NCBI GenBank assembly: GCA_002753185.1 | Contig: PDZX01000017.1 | Coordinates: forward strand, 1-64,000 | DNA: 64,000 nucleotides | Origin: Magnetococcales bacterium WMHbin3 | Lineage (GTDB): Bacteria; Pseudomonadota; Magnetococcia; Magnetococcales; Magnetaquicoccaceae | Direction: 5' to 3' | In this document: one piece after another, positions 56,818-64,000 of the stretch | Numbering within the stretch: the first letter of the stretch is position 1 | Layout: each line of letters opens with the position of its first letter | Translations under genes and position numbers: made by a program | The notes under the pieces: generated by a model | Database searches by the model: none | What the model saw: the letters and a program-made list of their open reading frames with translations, nothing else | What the model was told of the DNA's origin: nothing

Positions 56818-56913
56818 ATGAACCGCTACCTCTCCCTACTCGCGACCCGACTGCCCCTGCTACGACTGCCGTGGCCAGGCGTTGACTCGTGGTCCAGGGA
56901 AAACGAACGGTAA
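56818..56913 (+). CDS. leuL: Leucine-rich leader peptide of the leuA attenuator
   Basis: 31 codons, ATG to TAA: MNRYLSLLATRLPLLRLPWP then GVDSWSRENER. Seven codons are Leu (positions 5, 7, 8, 12, 14, 15, 17), including two of the rarer CTA. Starved of Leu-tRNA, a ribosome would stall between 56830 and 56870, before the GACTCGTGG segment (56884-56892) that competes for the terminator. No similar peptide is known to me beyond the general class of amino acid leaders; identification rests on codon content, position and the RNA structure. Confidence 0.8.
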   Translation: MNRYLSLLATRLPLLRLPWPGVDSWSRENER

Positions 56914-56990
56914 GAGGCTGTCCGGGGAAAGCCCCGATCATCCCGATCCTTTTCAAGGCCATGAGTCGCAAGACTCGTGGCCTTTTTTTT
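56884..56990 (+). promoter_or_regulatory. Leucine attenuator: antiterminator and terminator
   Basis: The terminator stem is GGCCATGAGTC (56957-56967), loop GCAA, GACTCGTGGCC (56972-56982), then T8 (56983-56990). The leader coding region contains a copy of the 3' arm, GACTCGTGG (56884-56892), able to pair with the same 5' arm and so prevent the terminator. With leucine present, the ribosome reads on to the stop at 56913 and masks the copy, so transcription ends; with leucine lacking it stalls upstream and the antiterminator forms. A small CGGGG/CCCCG hairpin lies between them. Confidence 0.8.
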
Positions 56991-57074
56991 CGTGCCTCCC
57001 GGCACCTCTCACCCAAGGGAGCAACCAGGATGAATCCACAGCGTGACCTGCCACAACCCCAACGACTGCCATAC

Positions 57075-57111
57075 GGCCGCCAGCAAATGGCCCGATTGGG
57101 CATTGGCGGCC
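57075..57111 (+). promoter_or_regulatory. Hairpin in the leuA 5' region
   Basis: GGCCGCCA (57075-57082) pairs with TGGCGGCC (57104-57111), and inside it AATG..CCC pairs with GGG..CATT. It lies between the attenuator and the leuA start and within a 46-codon frame (57030-57170) that begins behind AAGGGAG and ends by overlapping the leuA start codon. Its role is not known. Confidence 0.4.
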
Positions 57112-57163
57112 GTGGTTGGCACTCGACCCATTGCGTTCACCGACCTCCAGGGAGTTTACAGCG

Positions 57164-58819
57164 ATGTTGAATACCGCCCGCATTGCCGACAAATACCGTC
57201 CGGCCCCCCCCATGGTTCTTCCTGCCCGGCGTTGGCCGGATCAGGTCATCCGCAAGCCCCCCATCTGGTGCGCCATCGATCTGCGCGATGGCAACCAGAG
57301 CCTGCCCGTCCCCATGAACGCGGCACAAAAACGCCAACTGTTCCGGACACTCGTGACCTGCGGCATCCGGGAGATCGAGGTAGGGTTCCCGTCGGCATCC
57401 CAACCCGAATTCGACTTCGTGCGCAGTCTCGTCCAGGAGCGGGCGGTTGCCGATGACGTGACGCTCATGGTCCTCGCCCCGGCCCGCCAGGAGCACATCC
57501 AGCGCGCCTGCGCGGCCCTGCACGGGGCACGGACGGCCATTCTCCATCTCTATCTCTCCACCAACCCGGCGCAACGGCGGCTGGTGTTTGGACTGGATCG
57601 CGCCGGGGTGATCCGCATGGCGGTGCAAGGGGCCAAATGGGCGATGGAGGAGACCGCACGCCACCCCGAAACCCAATGGACGCTCCAGTTCTCCCCGGAG
57701 AGCTTCTCCGCCACCGAACCGGAATTCGCCCTCGCGGTCTGCGAGGCGGTCTGCGAGATTTGGCGGCCCACCCCGGAAAACAAGGTGATCCTCAACCTCC
57801 CCGCTACCGTGGAGGTGGCCACCCCCAATCGCTACGCGGATCAGATCGAGTGGTTCGGCGATCATCTGACCTGCCGGGAGGCGGTGATGCTCTCGGTCCA
57901 TCCCCACAACGACCGGGGCACCGCCGTGGCCGCCGCCGAACTGGCCCTCATGGCGGGCGCGCAGCGGGTGGAAGGCGCCCTGTTCGGCAATGGCGAGCGC
58001 ACCGGCAACGTGGATCTGATCACCCTGGCCCTCAATCTCCACACCCAGGGGGTGGATCCGGGATTGCGTTTTGCCGATATCGACGCCGTGACGCGGGAAT
58101 ACGAACGTTGCACCGGCATGCGGGTGCCCCCGCGCCATCCGTATGCCGGAAGCCTGATCTTCACCGCATTTTCCGGCTCCCATCAGGACGCCATCCGCAA
58201 AGGGTTGGCCGCCTGGAAGGAAACGGGCGGCATCTGGGAAGTACCCTATCTGCCATTGGATCCGGCGGACCTGGGACGCAGCCGCGAGACGGTGATCCGC
58301 GTCAACTCCCAATCCGGCAAGGGGGGAGCGGCCTTCGTGGTGGAACGGGCCACCGGGATGACCCTGCCCCGTGCGCTGCAAGTGGAATTCGCCCTCCTGG
58401 TGCAGCGCGCCTGCGAGGCGAGCGGACGGGAATTGATCCCGGAGGAGGTGATCGATCTCTTCCAGGCCACCTATCAACCCCCCGCCGCCAAGGCGATGCT
58501 GCGCAAATGGCGCATGCGCGAGATCGCCCCCGGACGTACCCGCATGGCATTGCGGCTGCTCTGGCGGGGCGCCGACTGGAAAGGGGAAGGCGAGGGCAAC
58601 GGCCCGGTGGACGCCGCCATCCGGGGGATGCCGGGCGAGTGGCGACTGCTCCATTACGAGGAACACGCCCTGACGCCCGATGCGTCGGCACGGGCGGCGG
58701 CTTTCGTGGAACTGGCCGACAGCGCCGGTGGCCGCGCGTTCGGAGTCGGCTGCGACGCCAATATCGTCACCGCCTCGCTCCTGGCCATCCTGGCCGCAGT
58801 TCACCGCATCGCGCCATAA
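57164..58819 (+). CDS. leuA: 2-isopropylmalate synthase
   Basis: 551 residues, the long LeuA type 2 branch. It condenses acetyl-CoA with 2-oxoisovalerate, the first committed step of leucine synthesis. AIDLRDGNQSL (metal and substrate), EIEVGFPSASQPEFDF, HPHNDRGTAVAAAEL (metal-binding His-x-His) and FGNGERTGNVDL are diagnostic; a regulatory LeuA-dimer domain fills the last ~130 residues and normally binds leucine for feedback inhibition. Start: ATG at 57164 with AGGGAG 9 nt upstream; an upstream in-frame ATG at 57116 adds a non-conserved tail. Expression is controlled by the leucine attenuator. Confidence 0.95.
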   Translation: MLNTARIADKYRPAPPMVLPARRWPDQVIRKPPIWCAIDLRDGNQSLPVPMNAAQKRQLFRTLVTCGIREIEVGFPSASQPEFDFVRSLVQERAVADDVTLMVLAPARQEHIQRACAALHGARTAILHLYLSTNPAQRRLVFGLDRAGVIRMAVQGAKWAMEETARHPETQWTLQFSPESFSATEPEFALAVCEAVCEIWRPTPENKVILNLPATVEVATPNRYADQIEWFGDHLTCREAVMLSVHPHNDRGTAVAAAELALMAGAQRVEGALFGNGERTGNVDLITLALNLHTQGVDPGLRFADIDAVTREYERCTGMRVPPRHPYAGSLIFTAFSGSHQDAIRKGLAAWKETGGIWEVPYLPLDPADLGRSRETVIRVNSQSGKGGAAFVVERATGMTLPRALQVEFALLVQRACEASGRELIPEEVIDLFQATYQPPAAKAMLRKWRMREIAPGRTRMALRLLWRGADWKGEGEGNGPVDAAIRGMPGEWRLLHYEEHALTPDASARAAAFVELADSAGGRAFGVGCDANIVTASLLAILAAVHRIAP

Positions 58820-58834
58820 AAAGGCAAAAAAAAA

Positions 58835-58870
58835 GGCGTCCCTTCTTCACTGTGGAGGAAGGGACGCCTC
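58835..58870 (-). terminator. Rho-independent terminator of the korAB transcript
   Basis: AGGCGTCCCTTC and GAAGGGACGCCT form a 12-bp perfect stem, 14 nt past the korB stop. On the minus strand it is followed by TTTTTTTT. In the plus direction it may also end the leuA transcript, though no T run follows there. Confidence 0.85.
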
Positions 58871-58883
58871 GACTGCCCGGAAA

Positions 58884-59762
58884 TTACGGACGGAACAGAT
58901 CCACGACCTTGTTCAGGTCATAGTCGGCATGTCCGCCGACCAGCTTGACGATGGCATCCAGACGCTCATCCATGGTGTCGCGCTGCACCTGGTACAAAAG
59001 ACCCATGGGACGATGACCTTCCGTGTCGCCACGCGCCAGTTCCATGGCAGCGGCGAGGTTGGTCACGTCGTGACCCTCCGGAATCTCCCTCATCAGGTCA
59101 CGATAGTACTGGATCGTGTCGATGTGGTTGTAACTGGTACACTGGGAGTAGATGTTGACATAGGAAAATCCCTTGTGCTCCATGGCGCCCTTGATGAGGT
59201 CCGCGCATACCTTGGGCTTGCCGGCGAATGCCTGCCCGACGTAGGTGGCCCCGTAGGTGAGCATGTAGAGCAACGGATTCATCGGATCGTCCGGTCCGCC
59301 ATAGGGAGTGGTGTAGGCCTTCAACTCCCGGCGCGAGGTGGGGGAGTACTGCCCCTTGGTCAGGCCGTAGATGCCGTTGTCGAACAGGATGTAGGTCAGA
59401 TTGATGTTGCGGCGGGCCATGTGGGGCATGTGGCCGCCACCAATGGCGAAACCGTCGCCGTCACCGCCGGTGATCACCACCATCTGGTCGGGGCGGGCGA
59501 GCTGGGCGCCGGTGGCCACCGGTCCGGCCCGGCCGTGCAGGGTGTGCATCTTGTAGGAGTTGAGAAAATACGGCGTGCGGGAGGAACAACCGATGCCCGA
59601 CACGTTGATCAGGTTGGTGGTGTCCACGCCGCAGTCGGCGAGGGCGCGCAGGATGGCGTTCAGGATGCCGTGATGGCCACAACCGGGACACCAGACGACA
59701 TTCACGTCGGACTTGTACTCCTTGGGCGAGAGTTCTTTCTTGTGCAGGGCTGCGGTAGACAT
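58884..59762 (-). CDS. korB: 2-oxoglutarate:ferredoxin oxidoreductase, beta subunit
   Basis: 292 residues. WCPGCGHHGIL and SGIGCSSR, with a later cysteine in IYSQCTSYN, give four cysteines for a 4Fe-4S cluster, and GGDGDGFAIGGGHMPHMAR plus ILFDNGIYGLTKGQ bind thiamine diphosphate. With KorA it makes 2-oxoglutarate from succinyl-CoA, CO2 and reduced ferredoxin in the reductive TCA cycle (or the reverse). The ATG shares one base with the korA stop (TGATG), with AAGGAG 8 nt upstream. It ends with the terminator at 58835-58870. Confidence 0.94.
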   Translation of the reverse strand: MSTAALHKKELSPKEYKSDVNVVWCPGCGHHGILNAILRALADCGVDTTNLINVSGIGCSSRTPYFLNSYKMHTLHGRAGPVATGAQLARPDQMVVITGGDGDGFAIGGGHMPHMARRNINLTYILFDNGIYGLTKGQYSPTSRRELKAYTTPYGGPDDPMNPLLYMLTYGATYVGQAFAGKPKVCADLIKGAMEHKGFSYVNIYSQCTSYNHIDTIQYYRDLMREIPEGHDVTNLAAAMELARGDTEGHRPMGLLYQVQRDTMDERLDAIVKLVGGHADYDLNKVVDLFRP

Positions 59763-61480
59763 CAAAGGATCTCCTTCACTTTATCGACGATCATCGAGGG
59801 GTTGAACGGCAACCCGCCGCAGATGGTGTGGGAAATGGGCCTGAGGGAAGTCTCGGCCCGGATGAAATGGGCGAGTTGTCCCTGGAAGTTCACTTCCGGC
59901 ACGAGGATCTTCTTGCAGGTCTTGCCAAAGGCCTCGTATTCCTGGATGGGCATGGGCCACATCAGCTTGGGATAGAACCCCTTGACCTTGAGTCCCTCGG
60001 CGCGCAGACGGGCCACGGCCTCGCGGGCGACGCCGATGGTGCTGCCCCAGGTGATGATGCCCACGTCGGCATCGCCGTCGCCGTCCACTTCCGTGGGCTT
60101 GTAGGTGGTGGCCAGGATCTGGATCTTGTCGTGGCGTTTGCGCTGCATGGCCTCGTGGTTGGCGGGAACCCACGAAGGCGCGCCATTGGCCCCGTGCTCC
60201 AGGCCGGTGGCGATGTACTCGCCCCCCGGTGTACCGGGATCGGTGATCGGCGAGATCAAGTCATCGGTCATGATATAGCGCAGGAACTTTCCTTCGCCGT
60301 TCCACCGCTTGCGATAGACATGCTTGTAGTCCTCCGGCCTGGGGGTGGGGACGGTCTGGGTGGAAAAGGCCAACGAACCGTCGGAGAGCAGCAGAACCGG
60401 ACACTGGAACTGCTCCGCCAGATTGAGGGCATCCACGGTCATGTCGATGCAGTCCTTGACGTCCTCCACCGACAGCACGATGCGCGGGGCATCGCCGTGG
60501 GCGCCGTGAATGGCCAGGAAGAGATCGGACTGTTCGTGCTTGGTGGGCAAACCCGTGGAGGGACCGCCCCGCTGCACATCCACCACCAGACAGGGGATTT
60601 CGCCCATGAAGGCCATGCCCAACAGTTCACTCATCAGCGCCAGGCCCGGCCCGGAGGTCGCGGTCATCGACTTCTTGCCGGCATAGGAGGCGCCCAGCAC
60701 CTGACCAATGGAGGCGATTTCGTCCTCGGCCTGCACCAGGGTGCCCGCCCGCTTGGGCAGGTGGGTGGCGACGAACTTGGCGATCTCGGTGGCCGGGGTG
60801 ATGGGATAGGCGGAAAAGAACTCCAGCCCGCCCATAATGGCGCCCATGCCCACGGCGTCGTTGCCCGCGATGATGATGACATCCTTTTTGCCCTGGGCAT
60901 CGGCCATGCGCCAGGAATCGACCTTTTTGTGGGCCAGCCCCAACTCCTTGCCCTTATCGAAGGCCTTGAGGTTAAAATTGAGGATTTCTTCACCTTTTTT
61001 CTTGAATTTCTTGGTGAGAACTTCCTTCAGGGTGGCTTCGTTGAGGTTGAACAAAACGGACAAGGCGCCCATGGCCACCATGTTCTTGGAGCGATAGGAG
61101 CCAAGCTCCTTGGCGGCCACGGACATGGGAATCTGGTAGACCGTCACCCCTTCCGGGATGGTGTCGATTTCCAGGTCGCCGCCGGGGGCGTCGTAGACCA
61201 GGCAGGTGCCGGGCTTGAGGAGATGCTTGTTGACTTCGTAGGCTTCGCCGTTGAAGGCGCACAGCACGTCGAAGCTGTCACCCTGGTTGTAGACCCGATC
61301 GGAGCTGACGCGGATCTGGTACATGCAGTAACCGCCCCGGACCTCGGCGGGGAAGGTCTTGAAGGTGTAGACCTCCAGTCCCGCGCGGGCACAGGCCGCG
61401 GCGATGAAGTCACCGGTGGAGACGACGCCCTCGCCCCCTTCCCCGGCGACCCGGATGATCATGTCATTGTCTTTTGCCAT
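59762..61480 (-). CDS. korA: 2-oxoglutarate:ferredoxin oxidoreductase, fused gamma-alpha subunit
   Basis: 572 residues. The first ~190 are the gamma-type domain (IIRVAGEGGEGVVSTGDFIA, RGGYCMYQIRVSS), fused to the alpha part with FFSAYPITPATEIAKF (the YPITP motif), GASYAGKKSMTATSGPGLALM and DVQRGGPSTGLPTKHEQSDL. The C-terminal FYPKLMWPMP motif is also typical. This two-subunit form is the kind used by reductive TCA organisms. AAGGAA precedes the ATG by 7 nt; the gene follows sucD after 46 nt. Confidence 0.94.
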   Translation of the reverse strand: MAKDNDMIIRVAGEGGEGVVSTGDFIAAACARAGLEVYTFKTFPAEVRGGYCMYQIRVSSDRVYNQGDSFDVLCAFNGEAYEVNKHLLKPGTCLVYDAPGGDLEIDTIPEGVTVYQIPMSVAAKELGSYRSKNMVAMGALSVLFNLNEATLKEVLTKKFKKKGEEILNFNLKAFDKGKELGLAHKKVDSWRMADAQGKKDVIIIAGNDAVGMGAIMGGLEFFSAYPITPATEIAKFVATHLPKRAGTLVQAEDEIASIGQVLGASYAGKKSMTATSGPGLALMSELLGMAFMGEIPCLVVDVQRGGPSTGLPTKHEQSDLFLAIHGAHGDAPRIVLSVEDVKDCIDMTVDALNLAEQFQCPVLLLSDGSLAFSTQTVPTPRPEDYKHVYRKRWNGEGKFLRYIMTDDLISPITDPGTPGGEYIATGLEHGANGAPSWVPANHEAMQRKRHDKIQILATTYKPTEVDGDGDADVGIITWGSTIGVAREAVARLRAEGLKVKGFYPKLMWPMPIQEYEAFGKTCKKILVPEVNFQGQLAHFIRAETSLRPISHTICGGLPFNPSMIVDKVKEIL

Positions 61481-61526
61481 TGAAGAGTTCCTTTTTTGCT
61501 TGTGTTAATAAAGCCGATTCACCACC

Positions 61527-62399
61527 CTAGCCGTTGAGCGCCCGTTTGACAACGATGCCCATTTCGGCTGGAGAGCGAGCGATATGGACGCCGGCCTGCT
61601 CGAGGGCGGCGAACTTTTCGGCGGCAGTGCCCTTGCCGCCAGAAATGATGGCTCCGGCATGGCCCATGCGCTTGCCCTTGGGGGCGGTGGCCCCGGCGAT
61701 GAAAGCAGTAACCGGCTTGGTCATGTGCGCCTTGATCCAGGCGGCGGCCTCCTCCTCGGCGGTGCCGCCGATTTCGCCGATCATGATCACGGCCTCGGTT
61801 TGCGGGTCGTTCTGGAACATGGAGAGGCAGTCGATGAAGTTGGTCCCGTTGATGGGGTCACCACCCAGCCCGACGCAGGTGCTCTGTCCCAGTCCGACGG
61901 CGGAGGTCTGGGCCACGGCCTCGTAGGTGAGGGTTCCGGAGCGGGAGACCACGCCCACATTGCCGACCTTGTGAATGTGGCCGGGCATGATGCCGATCTT
62001 GCAGGCCCCAGGGGTGATCACGCCGGGGCAGTTGGGTCCCACCAGCCGGGTGTTGCGTCCGGACAGGAACCGCTTGACCTTGACCATGTCCAGCACCGGG
62101 ATCCCCTCGGTGATGCAGACCACCAGGCGCACGCCGGCGTCGGCGGCTTCCATGATGGCGTCCGCCGCGAACGGCGGGGGGACGAAGATGACCGAGGCGT
62201 CGGCGCCGGTCTCCTTGACCGCGTCCGCCACGGTGTTGAAGACCGGACGGTCCAGATGCCGGGTGCCGCCCTTGCCGGGGGTGACCCCGCCGACCAGTTG
62301 GGTGCCGTAGGCGATGGCCTGTTCGGAGTGGAAGGTGCCGTTGGCCCCGGTGAAGCCCTGGCAAATCACCCGTGTATTCTTGTCAACCAGAATGCTCAT
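61527..62399 (-). CDS. sucD: Succinyl-CoA ligase, alpha subunit
   Basis: 290 residues, the normal size. [28 protein letters not shown] at the start binds Co[20 protein letters not shown] is conserved, and [14 protein letters not shown] holds the phosphorylated active-site histidine. With SucC it makes succinyl-CoA from succinate, CoA and ATP (reductive direction), feeding KorAB. AAGGAG is 9 nt before the ATG; the gap to sucC is 14 nt. Confidence 0.97.
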   Translation of the reverse strand: MSILVDKNTRVICQGFTGANGTFHSEQAIAYGTQLVGGVTPGKGGTRHLDRPVFNTVADAVKETGADASVIFVPPPFAADAIMEAADAGVRLVVCITEGIPVLDMVKVKRFLSGRNTRLVGPNCPGVITPGACKIGIMPGHIHKVGNVGVVSRSGTLTYEAVAQTSAVGLGQSTCVGLGGDPINGTNFIDCLSMFQNDPQTEAVIMIGEIGGTAEEEAAAWIKAHMTKPVTAFIAGATAPKGKRMGHAGAIISGGKGTAAEKFAALEQAGVHIARSPAEMGIVVKRALNG

Positions 62400-62413
62400 G
62401 GATCAGCTCTCCT

Positions 62414-63574
<1,161 letters not shown>

Positions 63575-63671
63575 GCTCTATCTCACCAGTGTGCTCCAAC
63601 GGTCAAAGTCGAACGAGCGAGGGACGAAACGCATCCCCCAACCAAGGCAAACAACAGCCGATGCAACCCTA

Positions 63672-64000
63672 TCAATAATGCGGCACCCTGCCATAACCGG
63701 GCAACAGCCTGGGAGCGATGCGTTCCCTGGGGACACTCATGGCCGCCAACTCCTCCAGGAAGGGTTCGAGGTGGCCGATGCCGGGATTGCGCGCCTCGCC
63801 GCTCGATGCGGCGAAGCGGGCGGCGGCGACTCCGGCGCGGCGTCCGAAGACCAGGATCTCCAGAAGGGCGTTGCCCATCAGGCGGTTGTGGCCATGGATA
63901 CCGCCGGTCACCTCGCCGCAGGCGTAGAGTCCGGGCATATCGGTCTTGCCGTCCTGCCAGATGACCACCCCGCCGTTCTGGTAGTGGAGGGTGGGGTAGG
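63672..64000 (-). CDS. Fumarate reductase/succinate dehydrogenase-type flavoprotein, C-terminus (partial at window edge)
   Basis: 109 residues; the gene continues past the window. YPTLHYQNGGVVIW and MPGLYACGEVTGGIHGHNRLMGNALLEILVFGRRAG are the C-terminal FAD-binding and substrate motifs of the FrdA/SdhA/L-aspartate oxidase family. The remainder (PFLEELAAMSVPRERIAPRLLPG) does not match the usual FrdA tail and is short, so it may be a soluble thiol- or NADH-linked fumarate reductase rather than a standard SdhA. Next to sucCD and korAB a fumarate-reducing role in the reductive TCA cycle is the best guess. Confidence 0.75.
   Translation of the reverse strand, partial: YPTLHYQNGGVVIWQDGKTDMPGLYACGEVTGGIHGHNRLMGNALLEILVFGRRAGVAAARFAASSGEARNPGIGHLEPFLEELAAMSVPRERIAPRLLPGYGRVPHY

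Overview
The window reads as a chemolithoautotrophic, sulfur-oxidising proteobacterium. It combines a reductive TCA segment (fumarate reductase-type flavoprotein, sucC, sucD, korA, korB), APS reductase (aprBA), flavocytochrome c sulfide dehydrogenase (fccAB) and a membrane pyrophosphatase. This combination, with an R. rubrum-like K+-independent H+-PPase motif, fits lineages such as the Magnetococcia. That placement is inference; no rRNA or marker gene is present to prove it.

Layout. 1-3.1 kb: a metallophosphoesterase-NACHT NTPase fusion (minus strand), a candidate STAND-type defence protein. 3.2-7.8 kb: a plus-strand housekeeping run pcm-nlpD-pgi-pckA behind a strong sigma70-like promoter. 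7.8-9.5 kb: three minus-strand exported proteins (CreA, an amidase, an unknown). 9.6-12.4 kb: an exported SUMF1-like protein and a large AT-rich multispan membrane protein.

12.4-29.1 kb: a long minus-strand run, the most unusual part of the window. It holds three SPASM/twitch-like radical SAM enzymes, two B12-type radical SAM enzymes, two tandem UPF0104 flippase-like membrane proteins, two DUF218 (YdcF/SanA-type) proteins, an SGNH hydrolase, an SDR, a UDP-sugar-epimerase-like protein, a methyltransferase and a small membrane protein. A decayed IS with 21 copies of an 8-bp tandem repeat has landed in it. The families resemble hopanoid-accessory proteins (HpnA, HpnH, HpnJ, HpnL), but no cyclase is present here, so this may be an undescribed membrane-lipid or lipid-linked product pathway.

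29.7-37.3 kb: a YczE-like membrane protein, then a plus-strand operon of an LsrF-type aldolase/thiolase, a bifunctional class II aldolase/dehydrogenase, and a 1222-residue protein with a decayed helicase-like front and ten Helicase-Associated repeats. 37.4-43.2 kb: ppk2, an M48 protease, glyQS and a broken Rpn-type gene. 43.3-48.3 kb: cytochrome c, a response-regulator/GGDEF protein, fccAB and a DUF302 protein. 48.6-55.3 kb: Nudix and cysteine-cluster genes, then adk-hppA-aprB-aprA, an arrangement that ties AMP and PPi metabolism to sulfite oxidation.

55.5-58.8 kb: sdhE, a pentapeptide-repeat protein, a TetR remnant, then leuA behind a complete leucine attenuator (leader peptide with 7 Leu codons in 31, antiterminator, terminator with T8). 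58.8-64.0 kb: korB-korA-sucD-sucC and the C-terminus of a fumarate reductase/succinate dehydrogenase-type flavoprotein, covering consecutive reductive TCA steps.
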